From NCBI GenBank assembly GCA_964505995.1, contig CAZDLB010000005.1, positions 1 through 28,730 of the forward strand: a DNA stretch of 28,730 nt, in the 5' to 3' direction. Below the pieces are notes generated by a model, which had not been told where the DNA came from, searched no databases, and was given only the letters and a program-made list of their open reading frames with translations. Below, one piece after another: positions 6,874-14,270 of this stretch (positions within the stretch are counted from its first letter, which is position 1; each line of letters begins with the position of its first letter). The translations under genes and the position numbers were made by a program. Source of the stretch: JAJRVH01 sp964505995 (GTDB taxonomy: Bacteria > Pseudomonadota > Zetaproteobacteria > Mariprofundales > Mariprofundaceae).

Positions 6874-8298
6874 CTACCTCCGCTTTTCAGATGGGCGCGC
6901 TTTGGCGGCGCGCCGGCGCCGGCTGCTCGGCGGCAGCCCCAGTTGTTCGCGATACTTGGCCACGGTCCGGCGGGCAATCTCCACCCCCTCGGCCTGCAGC
7001 CGGTCGGCGATGGCCTGATCGGAAATCGGACGCCCGGGCGGCTCGGAATCGATCAGGGCCTTGACCCGCTGCTGCACCCGATAGACCGATATCGTGCCAC
7101 CGCCACGGGTTGGCAGTCCAGCAGAAAAGAAACGCTTCAGTTCGATCAGGCCGATTGGAGTGTCGGCATACTTGCCGCTGGTCACGCGCGAGATCGTGGA
7201 TTCGTGCAGGCCGACCTCCTCGGCCACGTCCTGCAGCGTCAGCGGCTTCAGCCCGAGAATGCCATATTCGAGAAAGGCGCGCTGCCGATGGGCCAGACAG
7301 AGTCCGACCTTCATCAGCGTTTCGCTGCGCTGATCCAGTGCATGCAGCAGCCAGCGGGCCTCCTTCATCGCCTGGGCCATGAACTCCTTGTCCTTGCCGG
7401 TCCACTGATGATTCGACCAGCGCTCGTTCAGCCTCAGCCCCTGATAGCCCGAACCCGGCACCTCGACCTCGATCTCGTTGTCACTCGTGCGCCGGAAAAT
7501 GATCTCGGGCCGGATGTAATAGTTGTTGCCACCGTGCATCCCGTGTCCCGGAAACGGATCGAGACGGCGCATGCGCGCGCGCGCCGCGGCCACGTCCTCC
7601 TCGCTCGCCTCGGCCAGCTCGGCCAGCTCTGCATCGGAAAGCGTCAGCGCATCGGCAAAATGCAGCAGCAGCCGCCGCGCCAGCACATCGGCACCGGAAT
7701 CGCCGTCGAGCTGCAGCAGCAGGCATTCGATCAGATCGCGTGCCCCGATGCCGGCGGGCTCAAGCTGATGCACGACCTCCTCGAGCACCCGGTCCACCTG
7801 CGCGGCATCCACATCCATCTTCAGGCTCTCGCGGCACTGTTCAGCAAACTCGGCAGGATCGGCACGGAAATACCCATCATCATCCAGCGAATCGAGAATC
7901 GCATGGGCAATCCGGCGATCCGCTTCGGGCATCGGCTGCTGGTCCACCTGCTCATGCAGGCGCTGGGCAATGCTCTGTTCATCCCGCCAGGATGCCTCGG
8001 GGTCCGGGAATCCCTCGCGACTGGACTGGGCGAACATCGTTTCCCAGCGGTTGTCGCCCTGTTCCTTCCACTGATCCTGCTCGGCCATCTCCAGCGCCCG
8101 CTGCTCGCCCTGCTCCTGGGCCTCGGCGCTCTTCTGCGCCGCCGGATCGATCTCCAGCAGGGGATTGGACTCCAGGCATTCCTCGAGGTAGGCCTCAAGC
8201 TCCATGCTGTTCATCGCCAGCACCTTGAGGCTCTGGGTCAGCTGCGGCGTCAGCGCCAGGCGCTGGCCGAGCTTCTGGCTAAGCTTGGTTCCCTGCAT
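6874..8298 (-). CDS. rpoN: RNA polymerase sigma-54 factor
   Basis: This is a 474-residue sigma-54. The N-terminal activator-interaction region starts 'LSQKLGQRLALTPQLTQSLK', a glutamine- and leucine-rich region I typical of the family. An acidic linker and the core-binding domain follow, then a helix-turn-helix ('LQDVAEEVGLHESTISRV'). The RpoN box ARRTVAKYRE (442-451), which reads the -24 element, is intact and is followed by a basic tail. An AAGGTGG precedes the ATG. In many proteobacteria lptA-lptB precede rpoN; here the upstream neighbour is grxD, 156 bases away. The gene heads the PTS/hpf run. Confidence 0.97.
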   Translation of the reverse strand: MQGTKLSQKLGQRLALTPQLTQSLKVLAMNSMELEAYLEECLESNPLLEIDPAAQKSAEAQEQGEQRALEMAEQDQWKEQGDNRWETMFAQSSREGFPDPEASWRDEQSIAQRLHEQVDQQPMPEADRRIAHAILDSLDDDGYFRADPAEFAEQCRESLKMDVDAAQVDRVLEEVVHQLEPAGIGARDLIECLLLQLDGDSGADVLARRLLLHFADALTLSDAELAELAEASEEDVAAARARMRRLDPFPGHGMHGGNNYYIRPEIIFRRTSDNEIEVEVPGSGYQGLRLNERWSNHQWTGKDKEFMAQAMKEARWLLHALDQRSETLMKVGLCLAHRQRAFLEYGILGLKPLTLQDVAEEVGLHESTISRVTSGKYADTPIGLIELKRFFSAGLPTRGGGTISVYRVQQRVKALIDSEPPGRPISDQAIADRLQAEGVEIARRTVAKYREQLGLPPSSRRRRAAKARPSEKRR

Positions 8299-8454
8299 CA
8301 GTCGGCCACCTTGGGCCTGTGAGCACCGCCGGGTGCCCGGAGCGGGACCATGCCGGAGGGAAATGCAAACGAAAACATCAGCATCTTTTTTCTAGCATCA
8401 ATGGGGATGGATTTCAAGCCCGTCAGCCCGGAATCCGTCGATCGGGATGCCGGC

Positions 8455-8781
8455 TCAGTCCTGGCCGCGCAACGGCGCCAGCAGCTCGGCCAGCTCGCCA
8501 CTTTCATGCATCTCGGAAACGATGTCGCAGCCCCCAATGAACTCCCCTTTGATGTAGAGCTGCGGAATCGTCGGCCAGTCGGAATAATCTTTGATGCCCT
8601 GGCGAACCGCGTCATCCAGCAGCACATTGACCGAAGCAAAAGGGATGCCATAACTTGACAGGATGGCCGCCACGCGCTGCGAGAAGCCGCACTGCGGGAA
8701 TTCCGGCGTGCCCTTCATAAACAGCACTATGTCGTTCTGCTTCACCACTTCATCGATCTGCTTGAGAATTGAATCCTTCAT
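8455..8781 (-). CDS. grxD: Monothiol glutaredoxin, Grx4 family
   Basis: The 108-residue protein has the monothiol CGFS active site at 31-34 ('PQCGFSQR') and the glutathione-binding 'WPTIPQLYIKGEFIGGCDI'. Grx4 proteins bind a bridging [2Fe-2S] cluster and form heterodimers with BolA proteins to sense or deliver Fe-S. The start abuts the bolA stop with no intervening base, so the two partners are made from one mRNA. The 156 bases between its stop and rpoN hold no clear terminator; a GCACC/GGTGC hairpin lies near 8322-8336. Confidence 0.96.
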   Translation of the reverse strand: MKDSILKQIDEVVKQNDIVLFMKGTPEFPQCGFSQRVAAILSSYGIPFASVNVLLDDAVRQGIKDYSDWPTIPQLYIKGEFIGGCDIVSEMHESGELAELLAPLRGQD

Positions 8782-9015
8782 CTATTCCTCCGGAACTCCG
8801 GTTTTCAGCGCCAGCGCATGAATGGCCTGACGCATGTGCTCGCCCAGCGCCGCATAGACCATCTGATGCTGGGCGACGCGCGATTTGCCGCGGAAGGCCG
8901 GTGAAATGACCTCGGCCTCGAAATGATCATCGCCGGAGAACAGACGCACCCGCACCTCCGCCTCGGGAATGGCGGCGCGTATCAGGCTCTCGATCTCTTC
9001 CGGCGTCGGGGTCAT
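8782..9015 (-). CDS. BolA/IbaG family protein
   Basis: This is a 77-residue BolA-fold protein ('FEAEVISPAFRGKSRVAQHQMVYAALG' in the core, then 'IHALALKT'). It pairs with monothiol glutaredoxins through a shared [2Fe-2S] cluster, and the adjacent CGFS glutaredoxin gene supports this. Two in-frame ATGs lie at 9019-9021 and 9013-9015. The Shine-Dalgarno AAAGGA abuts the first but is ideally placed, 5 bases away, for the second, so I chose the second. The gene starts about 20 bases after the tRNA, suggesting a shared transcript. BolA versus IbaG subgroup is not resolved. Confidence 0.9.
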   Translation of the reverse strand: MTPTPEEIESLIRAAIPEAEVRVRLFSGDDHFEAEVISPAFRGKSRVAQHQMVYAALGEHMRQAIHALALKTGVPEE

Positions 9016-9034
9016 CGTCATCCTTTCACGATTC

Positions 9035-9111
9035 TGGTGGGCCCACCAGGACTCGAACCTGGAACCAACCGGTTATGAGCCGGCAGCGCTGACCAATTGC
9101 GCCATGGGCCC
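9035..9111 (-). tRNA. tRNA with CAU anticodon (tRNA-Ile2 preferred, elongator tRNA-Met possible)
   Basis: It folds as a complete 77-base tRNA with CCA encoded. The acceptor stem is GGGCCCA/TGGGCCC, the D stem GCGC/GCGC, the anticodon stem GCCGG/CCGGT with loop CTCATAA, and the T arm carries GGTTCGAGTCC. The first pair is G-C, so it is not initiator tRNA. C4-G69 and C5-G68 are the pairs known to favour TilS lysidine modification in E. coli tRNA-Ile2, whereas E. coli tRNA-Met has U-A and A-U there. That favours an AUA-reading tRNA-Ile. It is transcribed toward bolA. Confidence 0.93.
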
Positions 9112-9120
9112 GATGCCGGC

Positions 9121-9149
9121 ACGCTACTTGCCCCCATCTGGCATGGCAA
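9121..9149 (-). promoter_or_regulatory. Possible sigma-70 promoter for the tRNA-bolA-grxD unit
   Basis: On the minus strand TTGCCA (9149-9144) and TAGCGT (9126-9121) are separated by 17 bases. The -35 matches consensus at 5 of 6 positions, the -10 at only 3. A G+C-rich stretch then leads to the tRNA about 9 bases later, as in stringently controlled stable-RNA promoters. The weak -10 keeps confidence low. Confidence 0.4.
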
Positions 9150-9155
9150 TCGCAT
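9139..9155 (+). promoter_or_regulatory. Sigma-54-like -24/-12 element upstream of rhlB
   Basis: TGGCATG, four bases, then TCGCAT resembles the consensus TGGCACG-N4-TTGCAT with two mismatches, and keeps the essential GG-N10-GC spacing. Transcription would start near 9165, about 10 bases before the rhlB ATG. It overlaps the -35 of the opposing tRNA promoter. No activator-binding site or activator gene is visible, so it may be chance. Confidence 0.25.
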
Positions 9156-9174
9156 TCAGCGTACCATCGCCGCC

Positions 9175-10500
9175 ATGAAACCGACCCGTTTTTCCGAACT
9201 GAACCTTCCGGCGCCGCTGATGCAGGCCATTGACGACCTCGGCTTTACCGAGCTGACCGATGTGCAGAAGATCGCGCTGCCGCTGACGCTGGCCGGCCGC
9301 GATGTCGCGGGCCAGGGGCGTACCGGCACCGGCAAGACCGCCACCTTCCTGATCAACGTCATCAACCGCCTGCTCAGCGAGCCGCCCAAGCCCGGGCGCA
9401 GCCTGGAGCATCCGCGCGCGATCATCATCGCTCCGACCCGCGAACTCGTCGTGCAGATCGCCAAGGATGCCGAAGCCCTCAGCCGGCATACGGACCTGAA
9501 GCTGCACACGGTCTTCGGAGGCGTGGATTACGACAAGCAGCGCAAGGCCTTCGATCAGGGCGTGGACATCCTGATCGGCACGCCGGGACGCCTGATCGAC
9601 TACCTGAAACAGAAGGTCTTCTCGCTGAAGAAGCTGGAGATCCTCGTCATCGACGAGGCCGATCGCATGTTCGACCTGGGCTTCATCAAGGACCTGCGCT
9701 TCATGCTCCGGCGCATGCCGAAATACGACGAGCGCCAGTCGCTGCTGTTCTCGGCGACGCTGTCGCATCGCGTGCTGGAGCTGGCCTACGAGCACATGAA
9801 CAACCCTGAAAAGCTGCGCGCGGAGGAAGGCGATCTCACGGCCACGGGCGTGGAGGAATCGCTGTACCACACGGCCATGGAGGACAAGCTGCCGCTGCTG
9901 GTGCATCTGCTGCGCGAAATGAAGGTCGAACGCGGCATGGTCTTCGTCAATGAAAAGCGGACCGGCGAACGCGTGGCCAGGAACCTGGCGCGCTACGGCT
10001 TTGCCGTCGGCATCCTCTCCGGCGATGTGCGCCAGAAAAAGCGCATGCGCATTCTCGAGGACTTCAGCAGCGGCAAGCTGCATCTGCTGGTGGCCACCGA
10101 CGTGGCCAGCCGGGGGCTGCACATCGATGGCGTCACCCATGTCTTCAACTACGACCTTCCGGAGGAGGCCGAGAACTATGTCCACCGCATCGGACGCACG
10201 GCGCGCGCCGGCGCGACCGGCATTGCCGTTTCCTTCTGCTGCGAACGCTTCTGTTTCGGCCTGCCGGAGATCGAGGAGTACATCGGTCATCGCATCCCGG
10301 TGCTGCCGATCGACGCGGACATGCTCGACATCGGCAAGCCGACGCATCCGGAGGCCACGGCCGAGGGCCTGGGCCGTGGCGACCGCACCGAGCGCCGGGA
10401 ACGCGGCGGCAGGCCGGGCGAGGAGCGCGAAGGCGGGCCGTCGGGCAGATCCCGGCGGCGCAGGCGGCGTCCGGCAAGAAAATCCGCCGGGAAGGGCTGA
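9175..10500 (+). CDS. rhlB: DEAD-box RNA helicase, RhlB-like
   Basis: This is a 441-residue ATP-dependent RNA helicase that follows E. coli RhlB closely. Motifs are the Q motif region (about 5-31), Walker A GRTGTGKT (48-55), PTRE (87-90), DEAD (160-163), SAT (193-195), and in the second domain 'VATDVASRGLH' and 'HRIGRTARAG'. The RhlB-specific match continues through 'YIGHRIPVLPID'. A 60-residue basic, arginine- and glycine-rich tail ends the protein and probably binds RNA. In E. coli RhlB works with RNase E. The ATG at 9175 is where homology begins, but there is no Shine-Dalgarno in front of it. A TTG-started gene follows 3 bases after the stop. Confidence 0.93.
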   Translation: MKPTRFSELNLPAPLMQAIDDLGFTELTDVQKIALPLTLAGRDVAGQGRTGTGKTATFLINVINRLLSEPPKPGRSLEHPRAIIIAPTRELVVQIAKDAEALSRHTDLKLHTVFGGVDYDKQRKAFDQGVDILIGTPGRLIDYLKQKVFSLKKLEILVIDEADRMFDLGFIKDLRFMLRRMPKYDERQSLLFSATLSHRVLELAYEHMNNPEKLRAEEGDLTATGVEESLYHTAMEDKLPLLVHLLREMKVERGMVFVNEKRTGERVARNLARYGFAVGILSGDVRQKKRMRILEDFSSGKLHLLVATDVASRGLHIDGVTHVFNYDLPEEAENYVHRIGRTARAGATGIAVSFCCERFCFGLPEIEEYIGHRIPVLPIDADMLDIGKPTHPEATAEGLGRGDRTERRERGGRPGEEREGGPSGRSRRRRRRPARKSAGKG

Positions 10501-10503
10501 GCC

Positions 10504-11034
10504 TTGCAGCGAAGGCGCGGGCTGCTGCACTGGCTTGGTCGCCTGCGCTTTCTGTCGCCTGAAACCCGCTTCGAATGGTACCCGCCGTTCCGGCTGATGG
10601 GCGTGCGCGTGCTCGAACTGTCCGAGGACTGGTCGCACATGCGCATCCGCCTGCCGCTGACGTGCCTCTCGGCCAATGCCGCCGGCAATGTCTTCGGCGG
10701 CTTTCAGGCCTGCCTGGCCGATCCGTTGCCGGCACTGGCCTGCCTGAAACTCTTTCCCGGCCACCGGGTCGCCACGAAGAAGCTCGAGCTTGAGTTTCTG
10801 CGCGTCGGCAATTCCGACCTGGTGCTGGAACTGGATATCGATGTCGGACTCCAGCGGGATATTCGCCGGAGCCTGCACGACAGCGGGCGCGCCGATCCCT
10901 GCTTTTCCATGGTCTATCGCCGCCGCGACGGCAAGGTCTGCACCCGCATCCGCAACACCGTCGCCATCCGGCCGCAGGGCTATGTCTCCCCCCTGGAACG
11001 TTCCAACCCGGATCGCGCCGACAGGGAGCCGTAG
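10504..11034 (+). CDS. DUF4442 hotdog-fold protein (possible thioesterase)
   Basis: The 176-residue protein matches the DUF4442 family, relatives of PaaI-type acyl-CoA thioesterases. Family-like segments are 'RFEWYPPFRLMGVRVLELSED', 'RIRLPLTCLSANAAGNVFGG' with the hotdog helix region, and 'KLELEFLRVG'. I infer acyl-CoA or acyl-ACP hydrolysis; substrate and activity are unproven. The start is a TTG at 10504, 3 bases after rhlB, with GAAGGG 7-8 bases upstream; the next methionine (residue 32) would remove conserved sequence. The stop abuts the next ATG. Confidence 0.8.
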   Translation: MQRRRGLLHWLGRLRFLSPETRFEWYPPFRLMGVRVLELSEDWSHMRIRLPLTCLSANAAGNVFGGFQACLADPLPALACLKLFPGHRVATKKLELEFLRVGNSDLVLELDIDVGLQRDIRRSLHDSGRADPCFSMVYRRRDGKVCTRIRNTVAIRPQGYVSPLERSNPDRADREP

Positions 11035-11604
11035 ATGCACATCGATTTCTATTTCGACTTCATCAGCCCCTACAGCTATCTGGCGGCCTGCCGCATTCCG
11101 GAGCTTGAACGGAATGGCATCCGCTTCGAGTGGCTGCCGCTCAATCTGCCCCGTCTGATCAAGCTTTCGGGCAATGTTCCCCCGGGACAGATTCGCAACA
11201 AGGCCCTGTATTCGCTGCGCGATCTCAGGCGCTGGGCTGCGTGGCTGGAAGTGCCCTTCCGCATGATCAAGCCCGGAAGCTTCGATTCACGCCCGGCGCT
11301 GCGCATCGCCGGGGCGCTGGAAGGGCCGCAGCGTGCGTTGTTCTCCCAGGCCGTGTTTCGCAGCATCTGGTCCGGAGACATAGACCCCCGACGGGAGAAC
11401 TGGCTGGAGCGGGTTTTCGCGGCCCACGATCTCCCGGCCGAATGGATAAAGCTCGGCAATGAAGCCTTCGAGGAGAATACGCACCGGGCCCTGAAGGCCG
11501 GGGCCTTCGGCGTTCCGAGCTTTGTTGTGCATGCTGCAAAACGCCCCGAACTGTATTTCGGCCTCGATCACATGGACATGATGCTTCGGGAGATTCGCCG
11601 CTAG
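11035..11604 (+). CDS. DsbA-like 2-hydroxychromene-2-carboxylate isomerase family protein
   Basis: This 189-residue thioredoxin-fold protein is of the HCCA isomerase / kappa-class GST family. It begins 'MHIDFYFDFISPYSYLA', where serine and tyrosine replace the CxxC of true DsbA, and ends with the cis-proline region 'GAFGVPSFVV'. Family members use glutathione to isomerise aromatic breakdown intermediates, but many are general glutathione transferases. No aromatic-degradation genes are nearby, so the substrate is unknown. The ATG directly follows the stop of the DUF4442 gene, implying coupling. Confidence 0.88.
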   Translation: MHIDFYFDFISPYSYLAACRIPELERNGIRFEWLPLNLPRLIKLSGNVPPGQIRNKALYSLRDLRRWAAWLEVPFRMIKPGSFDSRPALRIAGALEGPQRALFSQAVFRSIWSGDIDPRRENWLERVFAAHDLPAEWIKLGNEAFEENTHRALKAGAFGVPSFVVHAAKRPELYFGLDHMDMMLREIRR

Positions 11605-11609
11605 CCCGT

Positions 11610-11625
11610 TGTGAGCTTTGGCACT
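11610..11625 (+). promoter_or_regulatory. Weak CRP-like site upstream of cpdA
   Basis: TGTGA, six bases, then GCACT resembles the CRP palindrome TGTGA-N6-TCACA with two mismatches in the second half. It lies about 40 bases before the cpdA ATG. It could let cAMP control the gene that destroys it, but the match alone is weak. Confidence 0.25.
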
Positions 11626-11659
11626 GTCTTTCCGCAAACCGACCCGCTAACGTGCGCCC

Positions 11660-12454
11660 ATGGCTCTGCTGCTGCATATCACCGATACGCATCTTTACGG
11701 CGATCCGCACCGCCAGCTCAAGGGCATCGACACGAATAAAAGCTGCAGCGCGGTCCTTGATCATGCCGCTGCGTCGATGCATCGCCCGGATGCCATCATC
11801 CTCGGCGGCGACATGTCGCAGGATCATTCAGAATCCAGCTACCAGAACCTCGCTGCGCTGCTGCGAGACTGGCACAGCCCCTTCATGCTCAGCCCGGGCA
11901 ACCATGCCGACCTTCGCATGCTTGAGAATGTTCTCATTCCCAGGCTCGAACGCATCTCCAGCTTCCATCGGGAGCTTCTCCTTGATCGCTGGCAGATCAT
12001 CAGCCTGAACACGCATGTGCCCGGCGAGGTCGCCGGAAGCCTGGCCGGAGAGGAGCTTGCGCGGCTGGATGCGCTGCTTGGCGATGCGCGCGGCAGGCAT
12101 GCGCTGATCGCGATGCATCATCCGCCGGTGGAGATCGGCAGCCGCTGGATGGACGAGATCGGCCTGAGCAACGCCGGCGCCTTCTGGGACGTCGTGGAGC
12201 GGCATGCGCATGTCCGGGCCGTGCTCTGCGGCCATATCCATCAGGAGTTCGATGCGCATCGCGGTCCGGTTCGCATCCTGGGCACGCCCTCGACCTGCAT
12301 CCAGTTCAGGCCGAACTGCGATGATTTCCAGCTCGACGATCGCTCGCCGGGCTATCGCTGGCTGGAACTTCTTCCGGACGGACAGATCGATACCGGCGTC
12401 GAACGGATCGACGGCTTCATGCCGCCGGACCTGAAGGACAACAGCTTCTACTAG
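11660..12454 (+). CDS. cpdA: 3',5'-cyclic AMP phosphodiesterase, CpdA-like
   Basis: This is a 264-residue class III metallophosphoesterase closely following E. coli CpdA, including the distinctive 'GHIHQE' and 'TPSTCIQFRPNCDDFQLD' segments. Predicted metal ligands are D9 and H11 (TDTH), D51 (GGD), N81 and H82 (GNH), the MHH at 152-154, and H192 and H194 (GHIH). The usual aspartate after GNH is alanine here (GNHAD). The protein hydrolyses cAMP and so sets CRP activity. There is no strong Shine-Dalgarno. The TAG stop lies inside the left end of the repeat at 12451-12560, which separates it from the convergent Rieske gene. Confidence 0.92.
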   Translation: MALLLHITDTHLYGDPHRQLKGIDTNKSCSAVLDHAAASMHRPDAIILGGDMSQDHSESSYQNLAALLRDWHSPFMLSPGNHADLRMLENVLIPRLERISSFHRELLLDRWQIISLNTHVPGEVAGSLAGEELARLDALLGDARGRHALIAMHHPPVEIGSRWMDEIGLSNAGAFWDVVERHAHVRAVLCGHIHQEFDAHRGPVRILGTPSTCIQFRPNCDDFQLDDRSPGYRWLELLPDGQIDTGVERIDGFMPPDLKDNSFY

Positions 12455-12560
12455 GGCCCGAGGCTTGCCCATGGAACCACCATGCGCTTCGCCTCGCGCC
12501 TGGATTGGCCGACATTTCGGGCAGCGGCGCCACACCAAAATAAGTGTGAACAGGCCCTAG
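12451..12560. repeat. MITE-like repeat, internally deleted copy
   Basis: This 110-base element has perfect inverted ends, CTAGGGCC (12451-12458) and GGCCCTAG (12553-12560). The segment 12459-12560 is the same as 197-298 of the first copy, roughly 88% identical with two compensating one-base gaps. Its left end matches only the first nine or so bases of the full copy, then jumps at a shared CG to the right part, so about 163 bases have been lost. CGAGGC (12459-12464) can pair with GCCTCG (12491-12496), as in copy 1. It fills the whole gap between two convergent genes, and both end in a TAG supplied by its CTAG termini. Confidence 0.75.
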
Positions 12561-12961
12561 GACCTGTTTTCATCCCGCAACAGCCTCGGCACCCGCAGTT
12601 GCTCGCCCTCGATTTCCAGCGGCAGGGCATCCAGCCCGCGCTCGCAGGGGCCGGCCAGGCAGTCGCCAGTAAGCGGATCGAAGCTCGCGCCATGGGTATG
12701 GCAGAGCAGCTGCGTGCCGTCCTCGGAAAAAAAACGGCCCGGAATCCAGTCCAAGGGCGAGCCGGCATGCGGACAGACGTTTCGCCAGGCCCGCAACCGC
12801 CCTTGAAAGCGGACGACAAAGCCCTGCTCGCCGATTTCGACCACCCGGCCATCGCGCATGCGATGCTCAACCCTCAGATCGAAGCACACCGCACCCCCCT
12901 CGTCCGGGACGGCAATGCGCTGCCATTCGACGATTTCCATTGCTTCGGGAAAGCCCTGCAT
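12557..12961 (-). CDS. Rieske [2Fe-2S] ferredoxin-like protein
   Basis: This small 134-residue soluble protein has one Rieske domain. Cluster ligands are C63 and H65 (CPHAG) and C87 and H90 (CHTHGA). The later C101 and C106 ('CLAGPC') match the disulfide or loop cysteines common in the family. No membrane anchor or oxygenase domain is attached, so it is a ferredoxin-type electron carrier or an assimilatory-type Rieske subunit; the partner is not in the window. M1 or M8 could be the start; M1 has a weak GAGATGGA in front. The TAG stop is contributed by the adjacent repeat. Confidence 0.88.
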   Translation of the reverse strand: MQGFPEAMEIVEWQRIAVPDEGGAVCFDLRVEHRMRDGRVVEIGEQGFVVRFQGRLRAWRNVCPHAGSPLDWIPGRFFSEDGTQLLCHTHGASFDPLTGDCLAGPCERGLDALPLEIEGEQLRVPRLLRDENRS

Positions 12962-13018
12962 CCGTCCATCTCAGCAGATGCGCCGAGGAGTTTCAAGCAT
13001 CTGTCGGGCCCATGGAAC

Positions 13019-13049
13019 AAAAAAAGACGGCCGCCCGTCGGCGGCCGTC
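13019..13049 (-). terminator. Rho-independent terminator after hemY
   Basis: GACGGCCGCC and GGCGGCCGTC form a perfect 10-bp stem around a 4-base loop (13026-13049). On the minus strand the stem is followed directly by seven Ts. It starts 6 bases past the hemY-like stop, so it ends the hemD-hemB-hemX-hemY transcript and insulates the Rieske gene. Confidence 0.93.
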
Positions 13050-13055
13050 AGCGGA

Positions 13056-14270
13056 TCAAGAGACCCGCTCTTGACTTGTTTCCAGCTTAGACTCTCCCAC
13101 TGGCTTCGTCAAGGGCGCATCCGCATCAACCCCCAGCGCCCTGCGATAGCACAATGCCGCCTGGCCATGCTCGTCGTTCTCCAGATACCAGTCGCCCAGG
13201 GATTGCCAGGCGGCGGCCCGGATCTCGGCCGACTCCCCCTGTTCGCTCAGGGCCTGCATCTGCTCGAAGGCCAGGCCCGTGAGACCCGCGGCATGCGCCA
13301 GTTCGGCGCGCAGCCAGCGCTGCGCCTCATTCATTTCCCTCTCCGTCCTACGCTCCAGCTTGCGATAGGCGCGCATCGGGTCCTCGCGCATCAGATGCAG
13401 CAGGCGCCGTGCCATGGCCAGATCTCCATGCTGCTCCAGCCAGCTGCGCCACAGACGCAGCGCCGCCCTGTTCTCGCCGGCATCGATCAGGGCCTGTCCA
13501 TAGGCCAGCACCACGCTCCGGTCCTCGGGCAGCAGGCGATGCGCCTTGCGCAGATAGGTCATGGCCTGATCCGGATGCTCCTCGGCCAGGGCCAGATAGG
13601 CCCGTACCAGCCGCGGCTTGATGCCAGAGGCCGAACGATGGCCGCGTTTCCAGACCTCTTCCAGAAGCGCGGCCAGCCGATGCCAGTCTCCCTCCTCCTC
13701 CGCGAGATCGGCCATGCGTTCCATGGCCAGCGGCGCGCCCGGATGCGCCTGCAGCCAGGCCTCCAGATGCGCCTTGCGCGTAGCCAGGTCGGGCTTCGGC
13801 TGCGCGGACGGGGCGGTGACGATGCGCGCCGCCAGTGCCGTGACCAGCGGATCCTGATCGGCACTCGGCAGCGCCTGATCCTTGGCCGGAGTCATCAGCA
13901 CCCGCAGCAGTTCGGCCAGCCATCCGGGCACGACTCCCTTCGAACGCTTCAGCGCCCGGACGCCGACGTCGCCACGCCGGTCCAGCCACTGGGCAATGGC
14001 TTCGCGCAGGTTCTGTTCCCGGCGCCTGCGGCTGCCCATGCGCAGCGAGCGCCAGACATGCCCGGGACCGGCCAGCAGCGCCGCAAACAGGGAGCGCAAC
14101 AGGCCGATGACAAACAAGAGCACCAGAAGCGCCACGATGAAAGCGCCCTGACGGGTTTCAAAGACCCAGCCAAACGCCTCCAGGCGCAGCGGCTGGTCCG
14201 CAATATCCGGGAAGGCAATCAGCGCAATGGTTAGCAGCAGCGCAACGATCAGGAGCAGAATCAGGCGCAT
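13056..14270 (-). CDS. hemY: HemY-like TPR membrane protein
   Basis: This 404-residue protein has two N-terminal membrane helices (about 1-20 and 40-65) and a long alpha-helical tail with TPR-like repeats, as in proteobacterial HemY encoded with hemD and hemX. It is not the Gram-positive protoporphyrinogen oxidase of the same name. Its exact task is unclear; the family is thought to assist haem synthesis at the membrane. A GTG six codons upstream also exists, but the ATG at 14268-14270 overlaps the hemX stop as ATGA and starts directly at the hydrophobic helix. It is the last gene of the unit. Confidence 0.85.
   Translation of the reverse strand: MRLILLLIVALLLTIALIAFPDIADQPLRLEAFGWVFETRQGAFIVALLVLLFVIGLLRSLFAALLAGPGHVWRSLRMGSRRRREQNLREAIAQWLDRRGDVGVRALKRSKGVVPGWLAELLRVLMTPAKDQALPSADQDPLVTALAARIVTAPSAQPKPDLATRKAHLEAWLQAHPGAPLAMERMADLAEEEGDWHRLAALLEEVWKRGHRSASGIKPRLVRAYLALAEEHPDQAMTYLRKAHRLLPEDRSVVLAYGQALIDAGENRAALRLWRSWLEQHGDLAMARRLLHLMREDPMRAYRKLERRTEREMNEAQRWLRAELAHAAGLTGLAFEQMQALSEQGESAEIRAAAWQSLGDWYLENDEHGQAALCYRRALGVDADAPLTKPVGESKLETSQERVS

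Noticed and set aside
9124..11040. Open frame of 638 codons on the minus strand
   Set aside because: It is antisense to rhlB and the DUF4442 gene, and runs over the tRNA promoter region; no family features.
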